Positions 54,209-63,201 of a DNA stretch of 64,000 bases are shown here, piece after piece. Location: assembly GCA_965223405.1 (NCBI GenBank), contig CBDCWO010000006.1, forward strand, positions 6,262,001 to 6,326,000, in the 5' to 3' direction. The notes under the pieces are model-generated. The model did no database searches, was not told where the DNA came from, and worked only from the letters and a program-made list of their open reading frames with translations. The DNA is from CBDCWO01 sp965223405. Lineage in GTDB: Bacteria > Bacteroidota > Bacteroidia > Chitinophagales > Saprospiraceae. Position numbers and translations under genes: made by a program. Each line of letters begins with the position of its first letter. Position 1 is the stretch's first letter.

Positions 54209-55294
54209 TCAAAGAGATATGACATTCTTGGAAATTTTGACATTTAATTTGTAGAATGCCTTCCATTTTTCCAGATCTGATTCATGAAGTGGAACAATAT
54301 CTGCAGCTATACTTCGTGTCAGGGGTTCATATTTTTTTTGAAATTCATCAGGTAGTTTATAGGTTGCGAAATAAAATCTTTGCAACACGCCTTCACTACG
54401 AGTTCCATCAGGAAACTTTATTTTGACAATATCACCCTCCTGCAGATGCTTTAAATCCTTCTGTTCATAAAATGCTTTGATGAAAAGATTGGTAGGTTTG
54501 TGGACTGTCATGACAATTTCAGATTCTAATGCAACTTCAAAATTTTCCTTAAATATCCGAGTTATGGTCCCCTTTACCGGAGAAGTATAAAACTGCTTCA
54601 TAGGTAACCGGGAGTTGTAAATTCTCATTCCGGCTAAAGAATCACGCACCGCGGCTGCTTCTTCTAGTTTTTTATTCTTTGACAGTATCCACAAGTATTC
54701 TTGATGAAAATCAATTTCTTTCTTTAAAGAGGCTATGTCAGCGGTTATTTTTAACTCAGAATGAACATACCCATCGAGTTTATCGGCCGAATACACGTCA
54801 AGATAGATTTCCTTTTTGATCCGTTCCTTTTCTGTGAGTGTATTACTTAGCAAATTTTGTGACTTTTTTAGCTCAATTTTCGCCACCTCGATTTTTCTTA
54901 AAGTATTAATCCTTTCGCGAGCGTACCAATCATTATCGATTCGATGAGTTGTAGTCTTATTTACGTATTTGTTTGCCTGATTTCCTTTCAGCAAATCCTC
55001 TCCCTGGTAATAGAATAAGGTATCACCAACATTGACGGTATCGCCCTCGAATTTATAAAAGTCGATAATCTGGATATCCTGAGTAAATTGAATATCCAGT
55101 TTTCTAAATAAAACTTGACCTTCACCTTTCACAAATGTCAAAGAATAAATAACATAAAAAAGTACGTATCCAATTCCACTAAATAAAATGAACATATACA
55201 GAAGCCGGTCCCAATTAATTTTCTTCTTCTTGGGCCTGATATCCTTGAGAGCCTTGATTCGGTTCTCCTGTCGTTTAAAATCTGTACTCCTCAT
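54209..55294 (-). CDS. HlyD-type periplasmic adaptor (membrane fusion protein)
   Basis: 361 residues: a basic cytoplasmic start, one membrane helix (about 30-50), a first lipoyl half-motif region (FYKFEGDTVNVGDTLFYYQG), a coiled-coil hairpin (about 105-205, rich in K/E/L), and the second lipoyl half with VKGTITRIFKENFEVALESEIVMTVHKP. The beta-barrel part closes with EGDIVKIKFPDGT. It would bridge the inner membrane to the TolC-like protein encoded upstream, whose gene overlaps this start by 20 nt. No ABC, RND or MFS pump gene is present in the operon; the glycosyltransferase itself is the probable inner-membrane partner. Confidence 0.85.
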   Translation of the reverse strand: MRSTDFKRQENRIKALKDIRPKKKKINWDRLLYMFILFSGIGYVLFYVIYSLTFVKGEGQVLFRKLDIQFTQDIQIIDFYKFEGDTVNVGDTLFYYQGEDLLKGNQANKYVNKTTTHRIDNDWYARERINTLRKIEVAKIELKKSQNLLSNTLTEKERIKKEIYLDVYSADKLDGYVHSELKITADIASLKKEIDFHQEYLWILSKNKKLEEAAAVRDSLAGMRIYNSRLPMKQFYTSPVKGTITRIFKENFEVALESEIVMTVHKPTNLFIKAFYEQKDLKHLQEGDIVKIKFPDGTRSEGVLQRFYFATYKLPDEFQKKYEPLTRSIAADIVPLHESDLEKWKAFYKLNVKISKNVISL

Positions 55295-57335
55295 GCAAAC
55301 CGATCGTTTTTTCTTCTAAATCCAACATGGACTTGAGGTCCTGTACGGCAATTGCTGATATATCCAATTCACCCCTTAAGATATTTATAAATTGTTCCAG
55401 TTCATATCGGTTCGCGAAGTCTTTACAACGAATTGAAAGTATCGTTCGATTTTTACCTCTTTGGTATTCTTCGGCAGTCTTCCTTTTTATATATGCCACG
55501 TCTTTATTTTCATACGCCATTACATAGACTCGCTCAGCTATCTCATATACTCCATCGAGAAAGGATTCGCTGTAAAACACAGGTATTGAAACGGATACAT
55601 CATGATTTTGGGCAATACTTCGTAGTAAACGCAAATACTTCTCCTGGTACATCGCTTCATTTTCGCTCCAATCATCAAATGTATGAGGCTCTATGTCCAA
55701 ATGAATCGAATGAAAGGGCAAGGAATTAATTTTGGCAATCGCTTCGTCGATAGATCCCTTCAGCCAACTATTCTTACCGATTAGATAACTTACATGAATA
55801 TCTGCATCCAGGCATAAAGAATCTAGAGTTAAAAGCTTCTGGTCCAGAGCTTCTTCCAAATTAGTGGAGATGATAACTTCCTGAAAACTATTGTATTTGA
55901 AGTATTCCATCAAATAGTTCAGACTAAGTTCTCGGAATGTAGAAGACCATACATATAGGGATTTTTGGGTGTGATATTTTGCAAAAATTTGGTTGTAATC
56001 TTTAATTTCAATAAATGACAGGATGTCCAGATCAGGTAAATAGGAATGAATTTTAAGTGCTTTCAAGTAAAGAATTTGTTGTAAATCCAAAAGTTCCAAA
56101 TCCAAACTATAAACATCATCTAGTTTGTCCACTATAATCATTGGGCTATAATCCGGATCGAGTAGATCTCTTTTTCTCATAGCTCTTTGAATACCATAGA
56201 TAGCCTTTTGTTTTTGATGATAAAATTCTATAAATCGTTTTAGGGTATACTCATATTCGTAAAAGTGGTTTAAGATCTCATTGTATTGTTTGTCGTAGTC
56301 AGCTTGCTTTTCCAGAGAAATTAAAGTCTCCTTGGCTTTACGCAGTTTTTGCCTGGATTTAATGCCTAGCGGAATTGGAATCTCCATTTGCATGCCGGCA
56401 CTCATAAAGTCCCGGTTACTTTCACCCAATTCACTTTGTTGATACCGATTATATCTGACAAAACCACTAAGACCAATATCTTTTAACGGATTCATCTGGT
56501 ACTGTAGAGCATTTATTTTTTGCTCCGACACTAACTTGGCCGGAAGGGTATCAACCCCTGTGGCCAGAATATTTTCAAACATTATATTGAATACGGGCAA
56601 CGGACCAATAGGAACCTCTTTGATCCCCTCTGGTAATAGTACATCGGATACATAAGTGGAATAGTTGTTCACAAAAAGTTCCGATTGGGCTTTTTTTGAA
56701 AGTATTTGAAGTACTTCTTCCCAATGGATATATTTTAGGTAAAACATCTTATAAGCAATCGCTAATTGTTCATCAAGAAACTGATGGCGATGTCTTACAA
56801 TATCAATTTTCAATTTATTAAATGTGTATATGATCTGGCTAAAAATATATTGGTAGGATTGGTCTTTCATTTTACTGTATTCGGCTAGTCTATGTGCATT
56901 ACCTTCTGCTCTTAACTGCTTTGCTTTTAAGCGGTTTTCTATTAATCCTGATTTAAAAAAATCCCAATCCAATCCCACCTGATATCTATTTCGATAAAAT
57001 ACACCATCCTCTTCGAAAAGAGACTCCTTTAAATTAAATATCGCACCGGTACGAATGTTTAAACCAATATCTTGTTTGGCCAGTTTAATTTCTCTATTGA
57101 ATCGCTCATTAGTAGCTTTAAACAATATGCTATCTACACTTTTGGGTTTAAAAAGAAATTGCAGGAATCCCGGATCGTCAGGGAAATTATGTCTCAACAA
57201 AGAGGCATCCAGATAGTCGGTGATCAGTTTATCCAGATTATTGGTTATATCAGTGAATATGGCATCAGACTGTCCGGTTGAGTTGAGCGAAAACAGTCCG
57301 GTAACGAAACATACTATGAGCAGTAATTTTTTCAA
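55275..57335 (-). CDS. TolC-like outer-membrane factor fused to a glycosidase-like TIM-barrel domain
   Basis: 686 residues with a signal peptide ending near STGQS (residue 22). Residues about 30-435 have the two-fold alternation of long helices and amphipathic strands of outer-membrane efflux proteins (GLDWDFFKSGLIENRLKAKQL, then MQMEIPIPLGIKSRQKLRKA). Residues about 455-686 are a separate alpha/beta domain with HLDIEPHTFDDW (Asp547, Glu549), the D-x-E pattern of GH18-like or PgaB-like glycosidases, then VYVMAYENKD. The start is TTG (57333-57335), forced by the leader. First gene of the polysaccharide operon. The enzymatic role of the second domain is inferred. Confidence 0.75.
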   Translation of the reverse strand: MKKLLLIVCFVTGLFSLNSTGQSDAIFTDITNNLDKLITDYLDASLLRHNFPDDPGFLQFLFKPKSVDSILFKATNERFNREIKLAKQDIGLNIRTGAIFNLKESLFEEDGVFYRNRYQVGLDWDFFKSGLIENRLKAKQLRAEGNAHRLAEYSKMKDQSYQYIFSQIIYTFNKLKIDIVRHRHQFLDEQLAIAYKMFYLKYIHWEEVLQILSKKAQSELFVNNYSTYVSDVLLPEGIKEVPIGPLPVFNIMFENILATGVDTLPAKLVSEQKINALQYQMNPLKDIGLSGFVRYNRYQQSELGESNRDFMSAGMQMEIPIPLGIKSRQKLRKAKETLISLEKQADYDKQYNEILNHFYEYEYTLKRFIEFYHQKQKAIYGIQRAMRKRDLLDPDYSPMIIVDKLDDVYSLDLELLDLQQILYLKALKIHSYLPDLDILSFIEIKDYNQIFAKYHTQKSLYVWSSTFRELSLNYLMEYFKYNSFQEVIISTNLEEALDQKLLTLDSLCLDADIHVSYLIGKNSWLKGSIDEAIAKINSLPFHSIHLDIEPHTFDDWSENEAMYQEKYLRLLRSIAQNHDVSVSIPVFYSESFLDGVYEIAERVYVMAYENKDVAYIKRKTAEEYQRGKNRTILSIRCKDFANRYELEQFINILRGELDISAIAVQDLKSMLDLEEKTIGLHEEYRF

Positions 57336-57585
57336 CGCCGGGGGTTTGTATTATTTATTTACAAAAAATGGGCCACAAATAAAACATTTTTATCATATCA
57401 AAATATTTTTAATACCAAATCGTCTACATCCGGTTGATTACCTGAAACTTATCAAAATATTAAGGAATATTATCATATCAAAAATGATGATATATGTTAG
57501 GAATATCGAAATTTATTACTGACCTTGTTGGAGGTAAACATTTTCGCTTGGTTACTGTTACTCTGTTTAATTTTAGACGAAAAGA
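57336..57585. promoter_or_regulatory. Divergent promoter region with repeated AT-rich motifs
   Basis: 250 bp between the export operon (minus) and the YciI/MFS pair (plus). TTATCATATCAAAA occurs at 57390 and 57470, 80 bp apart. TATCAAAATATT occurs at 57395 and again near 57450. TATCAT at 57471 also pairs with ATGATA at 57487. These could be sites for one regulator controlling both sides; the -7 boxes are not clear. Confidence 0.45.
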
Positions 57586-57882
57586 ATGTCGCAACAATAT
57601 ATAGTCCAGTTTGAGGTACCCTCTCCCATGGATGAAGAATTCACATCGCTGGTTCCACAACAGAGGTTGACTGTTGATGATATGATGAGCAATGGAAAAA
57701 TCCTAACCTACATGTTATCCGTAGATATGTCCACTTTGTGGGTCGTATTTAATGTTACAACCGAAAAAGAATTAGCAGACTTAATAGATGATCTCCCACT
57801 CAGTCGATTTATGGAATGGAATTATCAGGAATTATTCTTCCATATGAATACAGTTACTCTTCCGGTGATATCACCCAACTAA
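57586..57882 (+). CDS. Small YciI/muconolactone-isomerase-like protein
   Basis: 98 residues with the alpha/beta ferredoxin-like pattern of this superfamily: QYIVQFEVPSPMDEEFTSLVPQQR, then YMLSVDMSTLWVVFNVTTEKELADLIDDLPLSRFMEWNYQELF. No catalytic residue can be named. The stop codon is directly followed by the ATG of an MFS transporter, so the two are co-translated. Perhaps a small-molecule binding or isomerase partner for the transported compound. Confidence 0.7.
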   Translation: MSQQYIVQFEVPSPMDEEFTSLVPQQRLTVDDMMSNGKILTYMLSVDMSTLWVVFNVTTEKELADLIDDLPLSRFMEWNYQELFFHMNTVTLPVISPN

Positions 57883-59076
57883 ATGGAGCCCAAGGAGAAG
57901 TTTATCCTATATACACTAGCTGCAATCAATTTTACTCATATCATGGATAGCATGATCATGATGCCGTTGGGTGATGTGTTCATGAAACTGTACCAAATAG
58001 GTCCACAAAAATTTTCTATTCTGGTGTCCTCATATGCTACTGCCGCATTTTTAAGTAGTTTGATAGGAGTAGTATACCTGGATAGATTTGATCGCAGGAG
58101 AGTTTTAATATTTATATATTCAGGCTTTACTTTCGGCACTCTGCTATGTGGATTCGCTACCTCCTATTATGCTCTTCTTGGTTTACGATTTATTACCGGA
58201 TTGTTTGGAGGGATGATCGGAGCCATTGTCCTTTCCGTAGTTAGTGATACTTTCACTTTTACCAGAAGGGGTAAGGCGATGGGTATATTGATGGCTGCTT
58301 TTAGCACGGCATCTGCATTAGGAGTTCCTTTTGGTCTTTTTCTGGCGGACTATTTCAGTTGGAACATGCCATTTTTCTTCATTGGGGGTATCGGACTTGG
58401 CATATTATCCATAGTGGTTCTGCGTTTTCCAAGCTTGCAGGACCATCTGACTTCGATTCGGAAAAAAACTATATTCAACAGTTTTGGAGATATTGTAAAA
58501 GATACAAACCAGGCCAATGGTTTAATTCTTGGAATGGTTTTGGTCTTAGGTCATTTTTTAATTATCCCTTTCATTGCACCTTATATGACCCGTAATGTGG
58601 GTTTTACACAAAGCCAAATCACATTGATCTATTTATTCGGTGGGGGTGCAACTGTTTTTACGGCTCCATTTATCGGAAAAATGACGGATCAATTGGGAGC
58701 CAATCGGGTATTTATGGTTCTGATGTTAATCAGCTTTATACCGGTTTTGTTGGTAACACATTTAGGGGTGGTCGGACTATTTTGGGGACTACTGGTCACG
58801 ACTTTGTTTTTTGTATTTGGTTCTGGAAGGATGATAGCACCGCAAGCCATGATCACCGCCACCGCCGGCCCGGCCACTCGCGGTGGATTTATGAGTCTTA
58901 AATCCGCATTACAGCAATTGGCCATTGCTTTGGCTTCCTTTATTGCCGGAGCCATTGTACAATTTGATGACCAGGATAAAATTATCCACTACGAATTTGT
59001 CGGATATCTTTCAATTGTCATTTGCCTATTGGCCATTTATCTGGGCAGCAAATTGAAAGTTGCCCAAGGAAACTAA
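57883..59076 (+). CDS. Major facilitator superfamily transporter
   Basis: 397 residues with twelve predicted membrane helices. The MFS loop 2-3 motif appears as GVVYLDRFDRRRVL near residue 62, and GLRFITGLFGGMIGA near 105 is helix 4. The closest style is the DHA1 / arabinose-efflux-permease type of small-molecule exporter. Substrate unknown. Coupled to the small YciI-like gene by an adjoining stop/start. Confidence 0.88.
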   Translation: MEPKEKFILYTLAAINFTHIMDSMIMMPLGDVFMKLYQIGPQKFSILVSSYATAAFLSSLIGVVYLDRFDRRRVLIFIYSGFTFGTLLCGFATSYYALLGLRFITGLFGGMIGAIVLSVVSDTFTFTRRGKAMGILMAAFSTASALGVPFGLFLADYFSWNMPFFFIGGIGLGILSIVVLRFPSLQDHLTSIRKKTIFNSFGDIVKDTNQANGLILGMVLVLGHFLIIPFIAPYMTRNVGFTQSQITLIYLFGGGATVFTAPFIGKMTDQLGANRVFMVLMLISFIPVLLVTHLGVVGLFWGLLVTTLFFVFGSGRMIAPQAMITATAGPATRGGFMSLKSALQQLAIALASFIAGAIVQFDDQDKIIHYEFVGYLSIVICLLAIYLGSKLKVAQGN

Positions 59077-59091
59077 TACGTATTTGTGAGC

Positions 59092-59685
59092 TTAGACCTC
59101 GCCTTTCCCCTGCCTGATAAGAAATACTTCATCTGTCCTGCAATCCAATATACTGGTATGTTCGGGAATAAGGTCCTCATAGACCATGAAGTCGATCTTA
59201 TTATTGTAAATATTCTCAATAGTAAACCAATCGGGATAATCTTCTTCAGATGCATTCTTGACCGATGCCACAATCAGAGGCTGCTCCACCGCCCTAATCA
59301 AACCGATTAACCCGGAATGATCAGGGATTCGAATACCAATACTCCTTTTGCGGTCACTCCAAATCTTTGGCAACAAATAGCTGGCTTTAAATATGAAGGT
59401 GTACGGTCCAGGTATTAGTTGTTTGATGTAACGGAAGGTCTGGTTATTGATTTGTGACGCATAAGGAGCGGCTTGTTGAATGGAATCGCAACAGATGCTA
59501 AACCTTGCCTTTTGAGGTTTTATCTGTTTCAGACGACAAATCTTCTCAACAGCTTTCATGTCTTCAAGACGGCATACAAATGCAAATACGGAATCAGTAG
59601 GAATAATGCCAACCTTATTCTCCTCTAGAAGGTGTTTTATTTTGGGAATGTTTCTGGGTGTTAGTCCCCGAAATACTATTGCCAT
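59092..59685 (-). CDS. Sua5/YciO/YrdC-family protein
   Basis: 197 residues. The nucleotide- and RNA-binding motifs of the family are present: KVGIIPTDSVFAFVC, KQIKPQKARFSICCD, the PGPYTFIFKAS segment and RSIGIRIPDHSG. Family members make threonylcarbamoyl-AMP for tRNA t6A; the short YciO-like form seen here may have another role. It is the last gene of the mqnE operon, 37 nt after mqnA, and ends 15 nt from the convergent MFS gene. Confidence 0.85.
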   Translation of the reverse strand: MAIVFRGLTPRNIPKIKHLLEENKVGIIPTDSVFAFVCRLEDMKAVEKICRLKQIKPQKARFSICCDSIQQAAPYASQINNQTFRYIKQLIPGPYTFIFKASYLLPKIWSDRKRSIGIRIPDHSGLIGLIRAVEQPLIVASVKNASEEDYPDWFTIENIYNNKIDFMVYEDLIPEHTSILDCRTDEVFLIRQGKGEV

Positions 59686-59722
59686 TTAATTAAATTGAAT
59701 TAGGAGATCCTGCCTTAAGGTA

Positions 59723-60454
59723 CTAAGCATATTGCCGAAATAAGCTCAAGAAATATTCCATGGAATCCTGTTTTGATTCATCAAATTCATAAGAAATATT
59801 CTTGGTTAAATAGTGCTTTTTGTCATTTGGAATGTCAAAATCCTTGATATGCGTAATACCATATGCCAGAGCCTCATTAAATAATTCTTGAAAATCCGAT
59901 TCTAATTCCTCCGTACTAATCCAGATTGCAAAAGTAAAAGGCATGTCGGTATGTTGTAACCAAGCTTCACCCAGATCCAGTTTGAAAAAGTTCAGTTTAT
60001 CCATTTCAAAACATCGATCTCCAATGATCAAACCGGCTTGATCGGAATGAATATTTTTCTCAAATCCAGGATAACCTTGAACATAATCCAAATTGAGATG
60101 GAGATAGTCTTCAATTATTATCTTAGCCAACTCCCGTGATGTCCTGGACTGATAATCCAATATTACGGAACTACATTCCTTCAATGGTTTCTGGCTATAA
60201 ATAGCAACTGTATTTACCTTACCATAACAGCCTATGCAAAATTCTGAGATAATTTTGAAAGGGCGTGAAAATGAAGTCAATACTCCAACTGGCAACAATC
60301 CTACTTGCGCCTCCCCGGATTCCAAATAGTGTGCGCAATCCGCTGGATTTTTAACAATAAGTTCAATCCGATCTGCAATTGGGCCTCTGCTAAGACCTTG
60401 GATAAATGGGTATGTATTGGTGTAATTAACAGTAACTACTTTAATCTTATCCAT
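59723..60454 (-). CDS. mqnA: Chorismate dehydratase MqnA (menaquinone, futalosine route)
   Basis: 243 residues of periplasmic-binding-protein-like fold without a signal peptide. Features of the family include VVTVNYTNTYPFIQGL at the N-terminus, EAQVGLLPVGVLTSF near 70, ILDYQSRTSRELAKI near 110 and LIIGDRCFE near 145. It dehydrates chorismate to 3-enolpyruvylbenzoate, the entry to futalosine menaquinone synthesis. The ATG at 60454 follows a GTG and overlaps the phosphatase stop by 8 nt, so the two are coupled. MqnE is encoded two genes upstream. Confidence 0.9.
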   Translation of the reverse strand: MDKIKVVTVNYTNTYPFIQGLSRGPIADRIELIVKNPADCAHYLESGEAQVGLLPVGVLTSFSRPFKIISEFCIGCYGKVNTVAIYSQKPLKECSSVILDYQSRTSRELAKIIIEDYLHLNLDYVQGYPGFEKNIHSDQAGLIIGDRCFEMDKLNFFKLDLGEAWLQHTDMPFTFAIWISTEELESDFQELFNEALAYGITHIKDFDIPNDKKHYLTKNISYEFDESKQDSMEYFLSLFRQYA

Positions 60455-61079
60455 CACTTGTTACAATTTCACTTTGTAAATGCCGTACATCATTTTCCAA
60501 ATGGGCATGGTACTTCCCATTTTGGTAATTAAACAAAAATAATCCTGTGTTGTCATGGCGATACTTTTCCATAGCATGTAAAGGTTCACCATGTAGCAAA
60601 GTTAACAAACATCGGATGGTTCTCCCATGAGAACAGATCAGAATATTTTTTTCCGGTCTCACCTCCAACAATTTGATAAACCTTTTCAAACGGTTGGCCA
60701 ATTGATTTGCACTTTCACCACCCTGAAGCGCGTAATCATAGTTTTCATTCTTCCATTCGGATATCATTTTGTGGTACGCTTTTTTTACTTCCGGAGTATA
60801 ATACTCACCTTCATGAATACCCCAATTAATCTCATTAATTAGAGGGGTCTGAATCTTGGGAATACGCAAAGAATCGAAAAAGCTCAGTGTTTGTCGGGAT
60901 CTGGTTAAGAATGATGAAATCAACAATCCAAAGGGAATATTTTGATAAAATTCAAAAAAGAGTTTTGCTTGTTTCCAACCGGTTTGATTCAAATGGGAAT
61001 CAATTCCCTGTCCTTGAACACGTCCTTCCAGGTTGTACTGGGTCTCACCATGCCGAATAATATACAATTGTTTTTTCAT
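60447..61079 (-). CDS. Histidine phosphatase family protein
   Basis: 210 residues of the phosphoglycerate-mutase-like fold: IIRHGETQYN (catalytic His10, Arg9), GRVQGQGIDSHLNQTGWKQA, LISSFLTRSRQT, INEINWGIHEGE and the second histidine in LICSHGRTIRCL near residue 150. It should remove phosphate from a small metabolite. Its position, 2 nt after mqnE and overlapping mqnA, suggests a role linked to menaquinone precursors or salvage, but no such step is established. Confidence 0.88.
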   Translation of the reverse strand: MKKQLYIIRHGETQYNLEGRVQGQGIDSHLNQTGWKQAKLFFEFYQNIPFGLLISSFLTRSRQTLSFFDSLRIPKIQTPLINEINWGIHEGEYYTPEVKKAYHKMISEWKNENYDYALQGGESANQLANRLKRFIKLLEVRPEKNILICSHGRTIRCLLTLLHGEPLHAMEKYRHDNTGLFLFNYQNGKYHAHLENDVRHLQSEIVTSDG

Positions 61080-61081
61080 GT

Positions 61082-62257
61082 TTAATTCGTCACCGGTAAG
61101 GCCAGATACCCTTTAAAACCATCGTCGAAAGTCTCGTTTTCATAATTCTTAATTACCTGATAGAAAGTGTCTCTTTCTACCGGAATTCGATCCACGCTCT
61201 TTATCAATTTTGCCAATTGATTGGTTGACATCGCCGGATTTTGCTCTTCCGCACCAGCCATAGAATAGATTTTCGTGGTATCATCGATAGTACCATCCAA
61301 ATCATCCACGCCATAAGCCAGCGAGGTTTGAGCCGTGGATCGTCCAATCATGGGCCAATATGCTTTGATATGATCAAAATTGTCCAGGAATATCCTGCTG
61401 ATCGCAAACATTTTCAAATCTTCAATAACCGAGGATTCCGGTAAATGCGACATATCATTTGCCTTGTTTCTAAATTTTAACGGAATAAATGTTTGAAATC
61501 CTCCGGTAGTGTCCTGCAAGGCCCTTAACCTTGATAAATGATCAATCCGATGACTATAATTTTCTATATGGCCATAGAGAATTGTTGCATTAGACTTCAT
61601 ACCCATTTCATGCCAAATGCGATGAATTTCAAGCCATTGTTCGGCATTGCATTTGTCTTTGGCAATCCGGTTTCGTATCTCCGGATGAAAAATCTCGGCA
61701 CCACCTCCGGGCATGGAATCCAATCCAGCCTCCTTCATCCTAAGCATACCCTCCTCGTAGCTAATTTTTTCTTTCTTAAACATGTAATGGTATTCAACCG
61801 GAGTGAGTCCTTTGATATGCAATTCAGGACGATGAGACTTTATCCCGGTAAATAATTCTTCATAAAAAGATACATCGTATTGAGGCAGTACGCCACCTAC
61901 TATATGTACTTCGGTAACTGGTTGATTATCGTAGGATTTAATGATTTCCATTATGTCATCCAGTGTATACTCCCAACCTTCGGACCTTCTCTTGATCAAG
62001 CGGCTATAAGAACAAAAATTACAGGTATAGATACAAACATTAGTCGGTTCTATGTGAAAGTTTCGGTTGAAATAGGTATAATTCCCATGGCGGGATTCCC
62101 TTTGATAATTGGCCAAAGCTCCTATCAACCCCAATGAACAATTTTCCATCAAATAAACAGCATCAGTTTCGGAAATTCGGGTGCCCTCATAAACTTTCGC
62201 GGCGATTTTTGCTTCTCCTTCCTTGCTGATCAATGAGGCAATGCCTGTTTCTTTCAT
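61082..62257 (-). CDS. mqnE: Aminofutalosine synthase MqnE (radical SAM)
   Basis: 391 residues. The radical-SAM cluster motif CxxxCxxC is at Cys75, Cys79 and Cys82 (CIYTCNFCSYSRL), followed by EVHIVGGVLPQYDVSFYEEL and GLDSMPGGGAEIFHP, both typical of MqnE. It joins 3-enolpyruvylbenzoate to adenosine-derived radical chemistry to give aminofutalosine. First gene of the operon mqnE, phosphatase, mqnA, YrdC; divergent from a glycosyltransferase gene 68 bp away. Confidence 0.93.
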   Translation of the reverse strand: MKETGIASLISKEGEAKIAAKVYEGTRISETDAVYLMENCSLGLIGALANYQRESRHGNYTYFNRNFHIEPTNVCIYTCNFCSYSRLIKRRSEGWEYTLDDIMEIIKSYDNQPVTEVHIVGGVLPQYDVSFYEELFTGIKSHRPELHIKGLTPVEYHYMFKKEKISYEEGMLRMKEAGLDSMPGGGAEIFHPEIRNRIAKDKCNAEQWLEIHRIWHEMGMKSNATILYGHIENYSHRIDHLSRLRALQDTTGGFQTFIPLKFRNKANDMSHLPESSVIEDLKMFAISRIFLDNFDHIKAYWPMIGRSTAQTSLAYGVDDLDGTIDDTTKIYSMAGAEEQNPAMSTNQLAKLIKSVDRIPVERDTFYQVIKNYENETFDDGFKGYLALPVTN

Positions 62258-62325
62258 ATTGCTGTTACTTTTACCACAAAATTAACAATGCTTGCTATAT
62301 ATTAGTTGTCAAATCCCTTGGAAGA

Positions 62326-63201
62326 ATGCTAAGTATTTGTATTCCTGTATACCAATTCCATATTAGCCGATTGATCAAGGTTTTATCAGCCCAAATTGTG
62401 GAGGTAGGAATACCCATAGAGCTCCTTGTCATTGATGATGGTTCGGAAGAGAAATTCCGGGATCAGAATCGAAAATTCGTTCAAAATCAACTAATCAACT
62501 ATCAGGAACTACCTCAGAATATGGGTAGGGCCAAAATCAGGAATCTCTTGGCCCATAAGGCCCAATTTGAGTACTTACTTTTTCTCGATTGTGATGTAAT
62601 CCCGGTAGAAGCAAATTTTTTGAAACGCTATATCGAGGCTATTAAAAACCAGAGCGTCGTTTATGGTGGAACCGTATATTCCCCCTCCCCACCTCAAGAT
62701 CAGGATTTTCTATTCCACTGGAGATACGGGAAGGCCAAAGAAGAGATTTCCAGCCAAAAACGATCCAGACATCCGTATGCTACTTTCAAAACCAATAATT
62801 TCCTGGTATCTAAAAATTTATTCTTCAACAATTTATTGGAAGAGAATTTAACCGGATATGGTCATGAAGACAGCCTGTTTGCATTTAGTCTGAAAGCCCA
62901 AGGTATTGCCATTCAGCACATCCACAATCCGGTACTCCATGAAGGCTTAATACCTGCTGATGAACTGGTTACAAAACTTGAATCTTCATTAGAAAACCTG
63001 ATCTTCCTTGAGAAATTGGGTAAACCGGTACCGGTAAAGATTTATAAATGGTACAGAGCACTAAATGGAATCCGCAATATTCCTTTTGCTAAAAAGTATT
63101 TGCGACAGCAAAAATCCAGATTGCGAAAATTACTATTAAATCCGAAAGTCCCCTTGCAAAAATTGGATCTGTACAAATTGTGCTATATTTTGGATTTGTG
63201 A
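62326..63201 (+). CDS. Family 2 glycosyltransferase
   Basis: 291 residues from the ATG at 62326. The frame is open upstream, but the catalytic domain begins at LSICIPVYQF right after this Met. Motifs are LLVIDDGSEE (nucleotide-sugar Asp), LLFLDCDVIPVE (D-x-D), and GYGHEDSLFAF with the ED catalytic region. There are no membrane helices, so it is a soluble, non-processive enzyme that adds single sugars, probably to a surface glycan. Substrates unknown. Confidence 0.87.
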   Translation: MLSICIPVYQFHISRLIKVLSAQIVEVGIPIELLVIDDGSEEKFRDQNRKFVQNQLINYQELPQNMGRAKIRNLLAHKAQFEYLLFLDCDVIPVEANFLKRYIEAIKNQSVVYGGTVYSPSPPQDQDFLFHWRYGKAKEEISSQKRSRHPYATFKTNNFLVSKNLFFNNLLEENLTGYGHEDSLFAFSLKAQGIAIQHIHNPVLHEGLIPADELVTKLESSLENLIFLEKLGKPVPVKIYKWYRALNGIRNIPFAKKYLRQQKSRLRKLLLNPKVPLQKLDLYKLCYILDL

